Below are positions 32,403 to 41,730 of a DNA stretch of 64,000 nucleotides, piece by piece (position 1 is the stretch's first letter; each line of letters opens with the position of its first letter). The notes below the pieces were generated by a model that saw only the letters and a list, made by a program, of their open reading frames with translations, made no database searches and was not told where the DNA came from. The stretch lies in NCBI GenBank assembly GCA_024291935.2, contig CM044307.1, positions 100,631,461-100,695,460 of the forward strand, read 5' to 3'. The position numbers were made by a program, and so were the translations under genes. Source of the DNA: Okapia johnstoni (Eukaryota; Chordata; Mammalia; Artiodactyla; Giraffidae).

Positions 32403-34134
32403 TCCATCCTTATTTTTGAAGAATAACACCATAAAAATACTCATAATGAAAGACTAAATATACACACAAATCTGTATAGTGTGGCTCCATTTTTTAAGGA
32501 GACAAAAGATTAGAAACAAATAATATGTATAAGATAAGAGGTGATAGCTTTCACTATCTTTTTTTTTGTATTTACACAGGAGAACTACAATGAACGCATT
32601 ACTTTTTTAACACAGTTTTTACCAGCAGGAGAAAAAAAAATAAGTTTATACAAATTTGGTATGGATCAACTTTTGCTTGCATTACAGAATATCAAGAAGT
32701 CTTGTCAAGAATTTGAGACTTAATGCCGCTTCTTTGACTATGTCAGCTAAAATATTTTTAAATCATATTTCTCAAGCACCATCTTCTGAATGTTAATTTT
32801 GCTCTTTATAACTCAGATTTCCATTCTTTTTAAATACTACTAAAAATATACTGCAGAGAATTCCAAAAGTAATAGAAAAATCATTTCATACCTTATACAA
32901 CCTGAAAATTTCTCAAATAAGATTAAGTAGTTCACTTATATGCCCACAGATTAGCTGAATATTAAAAGGTATCTTTTAAAGTTAATTTTATTACAAAACT
33001 TGTTTTCAACTGTTTTTCAAACTGATATTTTATTATTTTTATTTATCTTATTCAGTTAGACTCTTACAGTTTAAAAAAAAGCCTGCAAACAAAACTTAGC
33101 TGTCACAGAACTGTAATCTACAACGTAAGTCCTCTCCTACCTGCTCATTTCAGCAAAACTCTAAAAAATATTCACTTTCAGAATACAACAGCCCTTTTTC
33201 TTGAAATTCAACTTATAAAGCAAATAAAACTATTATTGAAAAACACTGTAACCCATACAACTCTGGTGAAGGAAATTTCTAAAGACTATCAAGGAATAAA
33301 TGTTTATTAACCAATTCGCATGCTAAGTTTCTACTCACTGGAGCTGTTCTTACCCTTTAAGTAAATAATTCTACTGTTTTTAAAAATTAAATGTTCTTCT
33401 AACTTCATTCTGACATGGGGCCTGGTATATTTGTAAGTTACCTAAGGAGAATGTAATACATGGCTGATGCTCAACTGTAACACCAGTCTGTACGCAGCTA
33501 TAAACAAAAATGCATATGACTTACACCTAAAGCTGCCTCAGCAATAAGCAAATATGTTAAGAATCAACTGGCTAGTTACGGATGCCAACAGGTCAAATAT
33601 GTAAGAGTAGCAAACAAAAGGGAAAGACTTCACTTGAGAATACTTTAATAAGATGGACAAAACCTGTTTCAAGGGTTTGAACTAATTATTAAACATTTAC
33701 AAACATACACTTTCCCTTAAAGACTACAAAAAAGAAAAATGAGTAAACATAAAGTTCAAATTACACATTAAGTATTAGAAGTTTTTTCTGTAGGCTAAGC
33801 TTCTTCAAGAAGCCAGGCAGACACAACATTTTGTACTAAATATATGACGTTACATAAATGCTTAAGGTACTTTCAATTTCCAAGTATCTCAAGTTGCCTC
33901 TGTTAAAATATCTATCAAATTCTTAATTAAGTGGAAAAAGCATGTTTAACATCCAAGAAATTTCCATTAGCCATCAACAGTTATCAATGTATTATACCTG
34001 TATAATAACTATAATTTATCATTTAGTCATTCTTAAACATTCTCAGAAACATTATATCACAGAACTATTAAATGAATTAATAAAATAGTATCAATTTCAT
34101 TTCACAGATCAATAAGTCAGTATGGGGCATTTAA
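32403..34134. other. Long unique AT-rich intronic stretch, no gene seen
   Basis: About 1.7 kb with no young repeat and no supportable coding frame. A polypyrimidine-AG string at 32540-32580 ('gtatttacacag') looks like a splice acceptor on the plus strand, but no exon-like frame with a donor follows. Confidence 0.45.
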
Positions 34135-34300
34135 GTCAGTTCTTCTTGAACTTCAGTATGTACAAGAATCACGTGAGAATATGTTAAAATGAAGTCTCAG
34201 GTAACTCTTCCCTGAGGTAGATCCCAGAAATCTGCACTTTAAATAAATAACATAGGTGATAATGGTACAGACACCCCCACCCACAGCCACATCTTGTAGG
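34135..34300. repeat. Probable hAT MITE (MER5/MER20-like)
   Basis: Blocks 'gtcagttcttcttgaacttc', 'tacaagaatcacgtgagaat', 'agatcccagaaatctgcact' and 'aataacataggtgataatgg' resemble the internal order of a mammalian hAT-Charlie MITE. The right terminus is not clear. Confidence 0.5.
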
Positions 34301-34721
34301 ACCCTGACTTAAGTAATAAATGACTAAAGTTTAATCACCTGAAACTCCATGTTTACTCTGAATCAAAGTTTCCAAATGTTTAGATGTAGAGCTTTGCAGA
34401 TCTCCATGAAAGATATGTAAAATTTTAAACAAGTTGAAAACACTACAGTCAGTTAAATTATGTACCTCTTATACTAAATTCTAGTAAAAATAAGTAGTAG
34501 TAGAGGTCTAAGCTTTAAGAAACTAAAAACAGAAGATTCTACCATTTCATTTTCTCTGTGAAATGCAGGGAAAGCAGATAGTATATTAATTTAATAGCTT
34601 CTCCTGGTTTGAATACTGTTGCATTTTACTGAGTAGGGAGCTAAAACTTACCACAAATACCACAGGTCCTATGAACATAATAAAAAGATGAAAATGTAAA
34701 AGCACTTAGAGCACAACTTTG

Positions 34722-34810
34722 TGAACATACTAAAAACCACTGACGTACACTTTAAAAAGGTGAATTTTATGATATGTAAATTATACCTCATTTTTTGAAA
34801 AGAAAAAAAG
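34722..34810 (+). mobile_element. Short L1 3'-end fragment
   Basis: 'gaacatactaaaaaccactg', 'gtacactttaaaaaggtgaa' and 'tttatgatatgtaaattata' are the usual last bases of L1M elements, followed by an A-rich tail. Confidence 0.75.
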
Positions 34811-35154
34811 TGTTGGAAAATTTCAAACTCTAATATTTCCAGTAATTTTAAACCTTTAAGATATCAGCATTACTATTAAAGAGCAAAATTATTTTCTGAC
34901 CACATGTGGTGTAAACCAGTGTAGAAATAATGAAGAGCAGTTGTAAGGCCACTAGTTTGACAAAAATTTTAAAGTCACTGTTTATGTATTTATTTGCTCT
35001 TGAATTTTTCCAATAAAGTTCCACTTCATATGTCTTTTGTAACATGGTCATTTTCAAATTCTACATAATTTATTAGCTTCTTATAAAATAATCTTTGTAT
35101 TTCTTAAATTGGGTATATACTTACACAATACACTGAAATATAATATAATGGTTC

Positions 35155-35326
35155 TTAAGAACCAGGCTTTGAAGACAGATTATCTCTGCTTTTTACCTCA
35201 GGCAAGTAACTTGCCCTTACTGTCCCATTTTCCCATAGGGTGTAGTAAGAATTAAATGCACCAATATATATAAGGTGCTTAAATTGGTGCCTGGGCGCTT
35301 AATAAACATACCATATATATCATCTG
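35155..35326 (+). repeat. MIR SINE, sense
   Basis: Blocks 'accaggctttgaagacagat', 'ttacctcaggcaagtaactt' and 'ggcgcttaataaacatacc' occur in MIR order. Confidence 0.75.
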
Positions 35327-36154
35327 CTTTAATTACATAATTATTATTTTTATGGAAAAGGTCTCTCAGCTTAGAAAACTCACGAAAAATTCTGATAATA
35401 TTAAAATTTCAATTTATCAATGAGCTCAAACATTTAGAAAGGCTAGGACTAAAAGCTTACTAAGAAACCTCAGTATTTATGCTGTATCTACTCTACTCAC
35501 TAGTCCAATTTTCCCCAACTCTGAATCACTATTAGTCCTTCCCCTGACTCATCACATTGAAAGGTAGACAGTCTAGAATAAAATGGGCATACCAAAAGGC
35601 ATTTCTTAAGCTACCTGGATTTATAAGACTTACTAAGTGGAACTTGTCCTATATAATGGTCAATAAATATGCTGAATAATTGCGACTTAAATTGTGTTCA
35701 CTTAGAAGAGTTTCTATATATCAAATGTTCCTTCAAACTATGGACTAGGTATTATAATTCCATCTTGACTGAAAAACAAGGTATCACTTAAGTAAAATCA
35801 AAGATCCACACTTTCTGACTACTAGCCAAAAGCAGATTTTTATTTTGCTGATGATTCAGTGTTCAAAATTTTGCTAAGCTAACTAGAGACTACAGGGTTA
35901 GAAGCAAACTCTGAGCCTACAAATTTGACCTTAATTTCTATTCAATTTCATATTTTCATTGTTTTCCCCACTTATATGTTGAAATCATTTAAGATAAAGC
36001 TCTAATAAAAAGTTACTGAAAAAAATCTAGAAAAAAACGCTCAATAATGCAAGATTGATTAACTCTTAAAAGCTCCATTTCCCTAGACACACATGTACAC
36101 AGACACACACGTACACAAAAAAACCAAAGACTTTTAAAATACTTCTCTACCATT
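35327..36154. other. No gene seen (intronic)
   Basis: Unique AT-rich sequence, with a short CA-rich stretch at about 36087-36118. Confidence 0.4.
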
Positions 36155-36322
36155 TATTCACTTCCCATGTGATCTTGAGTCATTTAAACTCTCTAAGCCT
36201 CCATTTTCTCCTCTGGAAATGGGGATGAAAACAGTTACTATAACTACCATTGGGGATTTCTGTGAGCATTAATTAAGACAATACGTAAAACACTTCAGCC
36301 GACCACAATGAAAACAGTTAAG
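36155..36322 (+). repeat. MIR SINE, sense
   Basis: Blocks 'cccatgtgatcttgagtcat', 'ttaaactctctaagcctcca', 'tctggaaatggggatgaaaa' and 'gtgagcattaattaagacaa' are in MIR order. Confidence 0.78.
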
Positions 36323-36378
36323 TTTCAATAAATTTTAACTTTTATATTTAAATTCAAACTTTAGCGTCATTTGACCTC

Positions 36379-36592
36379 TGAGACTTCCCAGGTGGCAGAA
36401 GCAGTCAAGAACCTGCGTGCCAATGCAGGAGAGGTAAGACTGGGGTTCAATCCCTGGGTCAGGAAAATCCCCTGGAGAAGGAAATGGCAACCCACTCCAG
36501 TATTCTTGCCTGGAGAATCCCATGAACAGATGAGCCTGGTGGGCTACAGTCCACGGAGTCGCTGAGTTTTCACGACTGAAAGCAACTTAACA
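36379..36592 (+). repeat. Bov-tA SINE, sense
   Basis: Head 'gagacttcccaggtggcaga', B-box 'ggggttcaatccctgggtc', body 'ggaaatggcaacccactcca' through 'gtgggctacagtccacggag' and an end in 'gaaagcaacttaac'. Complete. Confidence 0.92.
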
Positions 36593-36699
36593 CTAGATCT
36601 CTATCTACTGAAAGATTACATTTTCTATGAAAACCACCTTTGTTAATCCATTCACGCACACCTACCCAATGGCAATAACCTCACAGGCACTCGGAAAAC

Positions 36700-36875
36700 A
36701 CGGGTATAAGTGTCGAGGAAGCCTTCCCCAACTAACCCTCTTGAGTTAGGTACCCTGCTCAGGAAATAGCCTGTACTTAACACTGTATTACTTAATACAG
36801 TTCCCTTTATTACTTAAGAACCCCTTTGTGGGCAAGGCCTGTGTCCTATTCATTTCTGCATCCCTAGAATGCAAC
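36700..36875 (+). repeat. Probable L2 LINE remnant
   Basis: Blocks 'ggaagccttccccaactaac' and 'ggcaaggcctgtgtcctatt' resemble the L2 3' end ('gaggccttccctgacc', 'agggaccttgtctgtcttgt'). Confidence 0.5.
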
Positions 36876-36879
36876 CCAA

Positions 36880-37058
36880 TAATTCTAAATCCTGACTCAC
36901 ATGGGGAGCTTATCAAAATATTAATACCTGGGATCCATCCCAGACCAGTTAAACGTAAGGGGTCAAGGAGGAAGAAGGCAAATAATCAGCAAAGGGGAAG
37001 CATTTTTTAATATCCTCACATACTGTTGATATGCTGCCACAGTTAAGAACCACTGCAC
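36880..37058. repeat. Probable hAT MITE (MER-type)
   Basis: 'ctgactcacatggggagctt', 'ggatccatcccagaccagtt' and the end 'cagttaagaaccactg' resemble a hAT-Charlie MITE whose terminus complements 'cagtggttct'. Family unassigned. Confidence 0.45.
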
Positions 37059-37299
37059 TTTGACATTTAAAATACTATATAAACAGGTATATATGCATTT
37101 ATGTGTGAATATATGTATAAACATATAATAAAGAAATCTAAGTCTCAGTTCAAGACCCTCAACCTCAACAGCTACTCTTAGCCCCATCATCTCTTTCCTT
37201 TAAACAGACAACAATTTTAATTAACAATTAGTTACATGCTGTGTTAAGATGGCTTTTAAACTGTTAACTCAGTAGGTACTTAAGTTTCTTCATGTAATT

Positions 37300-37432
37300 A
37301 TGCCTTCTTCCTAGATTACAGTCTTGCTACTTGAAAATATACACTGCCTTATTCTTGTTTTCTCCAGAGTGCTTATGATAGTGCCTTGAACAGAGACATG
37401 TAATAAATATGTGGCTGATCTAATAAATATAT
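37300..37432 (+). repeat. Probable L2 LINE 3' end
   Basis: 'ttctccagagtgcttatgat', 'agtgccttgaacagagacat' and 'gtaataaatatgtggctgat' resemble the L2 3' terminus. Confidence 0.5.
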
Positions 37433-39542
37433 AAAAAATACCCACAGGTAGTATGTTACATTCAATTTATCCAATTCAGGCTAGTACTCAAAAAAACAGA
37501 AAAGGTAAAAATTTAGAAAAAAGTTTTCTAAAAAAAAACCTCTTAGCAAACAAGAGCAACTAAAGTTTATCTCATTAATGAGCATCTGTATATTTGCATT
37601 TATTATAGCCATCAAATGCAGTATCCCCTCACCACCTATACTTTAAGATTCTGAACTGCTTCCTTACTAAAACTATCTTCCAGTTGCTTGTATCATCTTT
37701 ATCTGCTGTCAGGTTCTTTTGTAACAATTTTATAGTACTCTGTAATCAGTAAAATAAGTTAATGAAAGTTGCAACGAACATTTTACACAGATGCTTAATA
37801 CTTTTGAAGAAATTTAATGTTTATCAAACACTAAAATAGACTCTTTGCATACAAGTTACATGCTAATCTACTAATATAAACTTGGTTGGGAATACTGCCT
37901 GAAAATAAGAGATTAGTCATTCAACACTATATATATCCACATATATATATAAAAATACAAGTCTACTTTTGAATATTGACTGATCTTTTTATATTTTATA
38001 ATATTTTTATGCCTGAAAGTTTCATAAAATATTATATGACTTTTTAAAATAGTAGTGTTAAACTGTATTATACAAGAGACTCCACAGCAACTGGCATTTA
38101 CAATGTTGAAACTAAGAGAAATGAATGGCACATGATTAACATAATCTAAAAGACTTTATTTTTTTAAAAATTGAAAATATGGGGAGGAGGAACTCAAGAA
38201 ATATGCCTGCTAATTAGATACTGTGGTAAAACATTACCATGTTTTGTTGGGTCCTACAGCATGAAACAGATAGAGCCATAGTTACCACAAAAAGAAAGCA
38301 GTACTCAATTCCCTATTCAATAAAAAAGGTTCAAATTCCACAGACAAAAAAAATGGTACCCTGGGTTGTTTGTTTTTAAGGAAGATTAAATTTAGGAGTT
38401 GCCAACACCCAATCGAAAAACATTCCAGAGTATTAGACTCAATTGTAACGGGGAGTCATCTACATTCGCAGCACTGTTCCCTTACCCAAAACACGAATAT
38501 TAACAAAGGATGTTTCTTAGGACCTCACAAGATACACCATACTTATTTCTCCCAGTAAACATTATCCTTGTTAAAAAAACAAACACAAAAAGTTATTGAG
38601 AAATAACAATTCTAGCACAAGCATCCAGACAAAAAAATGAAGTTTAACATCTGCCAAGAAATCTCCCAAAATAAGACCCCTGTCAAATGAACAATGAGGA
38701 AAAGATTGGAAATGACAAATTATTTTATTTGGACCATCAGCTATATTTAAAAATAACGCTGAGGAATGTAACTTTTCCAAAGCCTTGTCTTCAGTTTCCC
38801 CTTAATCTTCATATTTTTAACTTAAAAAAAACCTAGAAATTTGATTACCACTCTCATGAATTCCTTTTAAAGCAATTTAATGAATAACAGATCTTTTGTG
38901 CAAGTAGCAAACCACAGAGGACAGTTTTGCTGGCTGATAAAAATCTTCCTGAAACATGCATAAAAATATACCCTTCAAAGAAAAACTGATTTTCTAGGTA
39001 TGGAAATCATATTAAGACTCAAAAATTTGGTATGTTTGATACACACCCTAACTTATTGCAGATGTTTTTAAATGAACCACAATTAAAGTTGGTGAATTCT
39101 TACTATTTACTTACTGTGTGTCAAAGTTGAATAAATTAGAAGGCCAGGAGGGGAAAAAAAAAAAAGGTTAAAACCTTAGAGCCAATGAGCAAAAGATGCA
39201 ACTACTTCGGGTGAAACAGGATTGTTGAATCACTTCCCCAAGCCGGTGAGTTACCATAAAAGCAACTAAAAACTTGTTTACGATTGTTCTGTTGAGTAGA
39301 GAGAAGTGCTGTTATACCATAACTAAAAAAGTTTCATCAGGCATTCTAATGGGAAGATGCTGCTGCTGCCCACAGAAATGTTTTTCAGACGGCTCAAAAA
39401 TACAAAAAAAAAAAAAAACCTCTCAAACCTACCACAGATGTTTTCCAGAATACACAGGGTCAAATACTTCCTTACAAGCAGAGAGCAAAAGAACTGTGGG
39501 TTGCTACAGCGTTCCTATTGTCCAGAATACCACTCAGGAAAA

Positions 39543-39544
<2 letters not shown>
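37433..39544. other. Unique AT-rich sequence near PAWR exon 2, no gene seen
   Basis: About 2.1 kb free of young transposons. It probably belongs to the proximal part of PAWR intron 2. The open frames here, including those over the GT repeat, are not supported. Confidence 0.5.
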
Positions 39545-39585
<41 letters not shown>

Positions 39586-39592
39586 CGTGCGC
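39545..39592. repeat. (GT)16(GC)5 alternating purine-pyrimidine tract
   Basis: 48 bp of strictly alternating purine-pyrimidine sequence: sixteen GT units, five GC units, then GTGCGC. Such tracts are classic Z-DNA formers, especially the GC part. It sits ~520 bp downstream of the PAWR exon 2 donor, at the edge of the CpG island. Confidence 0.95.
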
Positions 39593-40114
39593 TATTTCCA
39601 ACAGCTGGTGTATATATGAAATAGTACATATGCTCGGTTGGATACACTTATCTTGGGTTCACTGAAAGATAAAGTTGGGGCAGTGCTAAGGCCAAGTTTT
39701 CTTTACAGGTGCTATTAAACACTGCTAAGAGGGAAGAAGAGATAAACGATCCGATAACTTGAGACGGACACGTGGGAAACTAAATAGAGTACGTCGTCAT
39801 CACCATTTACCAATTTTTCTAACCGATCAAGCAGAAACGAGGTAGGCAAGTTCTGAAGCCCCACGTTATCTTTCCACCAGAAGGCTCTAGTGTCTAAGAT
39901 CTTAGCCAGGAAGCCTGAAAAGCACGTGTCCGACTCTGGGTTGCGGAACTTCCCAGGAAGCGTTTGTTGAGAGTAAAACTCCATCACCCACTGCCTGCCT
40001 ACTCAGAGAAAGGCTAAGAAGTGTAGGCTCGAGGGGGAAAGCTCTGGGTCCCGGAGGGATGAGACCAGGAGGCGGCAGCCCTCCAGGGTCCGGCCGCGGC
40101 CCCGCCCGGCTCAC
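39593..40114 (-). other. PAWR: PAWR intron 2, 5' end
   Basis: The sequence starts with the donor GTGAGC (minus strand, 40114 downward) and quickly loses GC richness. No further PAWR exon is recognised in 1-40114, so the whole left part of the window is inferred to be intron 2. In other mammals as I recall, this intron is tens of kilobases long. Confidence 0.6.
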
Positions 40115-40788
40115 CTCTGCGGCGGGGATGTTGACCACGCCGGTGGATCGCCGCTTCTCCCGCAGCTTCCTCTTCTCGATCTGTCCCTTGCCTTTCCTGG
40201 CGCTGGGGCCCGAGCTCTTGCCCTTCTCCGGGGCGCAGTCCCGCTCCTCCTCGCCGCCCCGGGCGGGCGCTGCCCCCGAAGTGGCGGCGGCGGTGCTGGG
40301 GGCCTCGTCCTCCGGACGCCGCGGGCCGGGGGGCGGCGCGGCTCAGCTGCGCGGGGCCCACGGCGCAGTTCACGCCCCCGGGGCCGGGGGCGGCAGGTGC
40401 GGCGGCGGCGGCGGCGCCGCCGCCTGGGAGGTTGTTGTTGAGCTCGTTGGCCGCCGCGGCGGCCGAGGTGCCCAGGGCCCCCGGCGGGAGCTTCCCAGCC
40501 GCGTCGCCGGTGCCCCCGGCGGGGGCGGCCGGGCCCTGGGGGTTCTGCTTGGCGCGCATCTTCTCGCGCTTCGCCTTCCACTCCTCCAGGAAGTCTGTGG
40601 TGCTGCCGCCGCCGCCGGTCCGGTAGCCACCGGTCGCCATATTCCCAGCGGGGCCGGCCGGGCTCTCACCTCAGGCCACCCGCCCCGACTCCGGCCGCCG
40701 CCGCCTCTTCCTTCCCGCCGCCCGGAGGAGGCGAGGGAACGACCCCCGGGCGCTGGGGCGGCCGCGCCTCCCGCCGGGACCGGCTGCT
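40115..40788 (-). CDS. PAWR: PAWR exon 2: 5'UTR tail and first coding exon of PAR-4, frame broken by one base
   Basis: The coding part is 40640-40115. PAR-4 is a pro-apoptotic leucine-zipper protein that acts with WT1, atypical PKCs and other partners in nucleus and cytoplasm; this exon gives the N-terminal ~175 of about 340 residues. Seen in the sequence: start 'MATGGYRT', then 'GGSTTDFLEEWKAKREKMRA' (residues 11-30, near-invariant in mammals), the 'ELNNN' SPSB-binding-type motif (66-70), an alanine run (76-81), and 'GPGGVNCAVG' (86-95). After Pro104 a sixth G in 40328-40333 shifts the frame. Ignoring one base gives a segment ending 'KGKGQIEKRKLREKRRST' (residues 149-166; nuclear localisation signal and SAC core, with the PKA-site Thr) and 'GVVNIPAAE', exactly at the GTGAGC donor in phase 0 (525 nt = 175 codons). 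The leucine zipper lies in exons outside the window. The ATG context (AATATGG) is moderate. The frame break is probably a sequence error or an allele. Confidence 0.93.
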
Positions 40789-41279
40789 CTGCAGGGGAAA
40801 CACAAAAGGGGGCGGGGAAGGGAAGCGTGAGGTCCTCGCCCGGCTCGAGGGTCTGCCCCGGGGCCGCGCCCCTCAGGGCCCTCCTCACCGAGAGCGCCCC
40901 CACTCAGCGCCGCAGGCAAGGAGCCGCCGAGTCCCCACCCCGCCGAGTTTCTCCGACGCACCTACACGGAGGGCCCGGACGGTCGCCGCCCCTGGAGGGG
41001 AGGAGAGAGGCAGGGTCCCCACCCCCGGGCCGCCGGGGTCTGCGTCTCCGGCGGTCGCGGGGGACCCGAGCCAGACCCGCCACCTGTCGGCCCGTCGCAT
41101 CTCCAGCCCTCGCTCCGGTCTGGGGGGCCAGCCCCGACACCCTCACCATCGCGGGGCGAGGCGCGGAGCCCCCTAACCGACTCGCGGAGGAGGCAGGACG
41201 TGTCCTGACCCTGCCGTCCAGCCGAGTCCGGGGGTACAGGTTCGCGTGGAGAGCGCGCACTGCCCCGGAGGCCCCTTAC
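40789..41279 (-). other. PAWR: Putative PAWR intron 1 (491 bp)
   Basis: Bounded by GTAAGG (41279 downward) and a pyrimidine-rich acceptor ending TTTCCCCTGCAG (AG at 40790-40789, minus strand). It is fully inside the CpG island. Splice sites are predicted by eye only. Confidence 0.55.
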
Positions 41280-41550
41280 CTGAGAGGAGTTGGGGGGACG
41301 AGGAGCGGGGCTGGGAGCGGGCGCCCAGGTGAGCCGAATCGGCCGCGCGCGAGAAGCCACGGCCAACTCGCCGTCCGGAGCCCGCGGTTCTCCCGGGCTG
41401 GGAGGGAGGGAAAGAGGGAGGGGAGGGGGAGGGGAAGGAGCGGAGCCGAGCGACGCCGAAGCGCGGGCGGAAAGGACCGAGACGGCGCGCGAGGGGGGCG
41501 GCGCGCGGCGGGGGGGCTGTGCCCGCCGCCGCCCCGCCCCCGGCGCTCAG
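41280..41550 (-). other. PAWR: Putative PAWR non-coding exon 1 (donor at 41280/41279)
   Basis: On the minus strand the string CTCAG|GTAAGG gives a strong splice donor, with the last exon base at 41280. Paired with the acceptor at 40790-40789, it predicts a 5'UTR exon joined to the exon containing the ATG. I recall that human PAWR likewise starts with a non-coding exon. The 5' boundary is unknown; 41550 is only a placeholder inside the CpG island. Confidence 0.55.
41401..41438 (+). repeat. G-rich tract with G-quadruplex potential
   Basis: Six or more runs of three to five Gs separated by one to five bases on the plus strand ('ggagggaggg', 'gagggag', 'gggaggggga'). The plus strand is the template for PAWR, so the matching RNA would be C-rich. 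Located ~120 bp upstream of the exon 1 donor. Confidence 0.85.
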
Positions 41551-41571
41551 GTGCGCGACGCCGGGTCCAGC

Positions 41572-41594
41572 CCGCCGCCGCCGCCGCCGCCGCC
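41572..41594. repeat. (CCG)7 trinucleotide run
   Basis: Seven perfect CCG units (41572-41592) plus 'cc'. On the PAWR-sense strand this is a CGG repeat in the promoter or 5'UTR. Such runs are often length-variable. Confidence 0.9.
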
Positions 41595-41730
41595 AGCCCC
41601 GCGGACGCCGCGGCAACCGCGCATTCCTGGGCGCGCAGCCGCGCGGCGGCCGGCCTCCGGGCGCCTCCGACTCGGGAGCGCGACAGGCCCAGCACGCCCT
41701 TCTCCCCGCTCCTCTTCTCCGCCTCTCCTG

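Larger units (their letters stand above)
40040..41730. promoter_or_regulatory. PAWR: CpG island spanning the PAWR promoter and first exons
   Basis: GC content and CpG density rise sharply at about 40040 and fall at about 41730, in contrast to the AT-rich surroundings. The island includes many 'ccgccc'/'gggcgg' Sp1-type boxes, a G-rich tract at 41401-41438 and a (CCG)7 run at 41572-41592. This architecture fits a TATA-less housekeeping promoter for the minus-strand PAWR. The exact start site cannot be read from the sequence. The island could also support a divergent transcript, for which there is no direct evidence. Confidence 0.85.

Noticed and set aside
32540..32723. Possible plus-strand exon after a T-rich 'tttacacag' acceptor
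   Set aside because: The following frame is short, contains low-complexity A-runs, lacks a convincing donor and resembles no known protein.
39274..39665. Overlapping plus frames with Cys-Val repeats
   Set aside because: The CVCVCV pattern is simply translation of the (GT)n tract. No gene features are present.
40115..40640. PAWR region as a processed pseudogene
   Set aside because: The coding block is followed by a consensus splice donor, preceded by a good acceptor and embedded in a CpG island, and only one base breaks the frame. A retrocopy would lack introns and the island.
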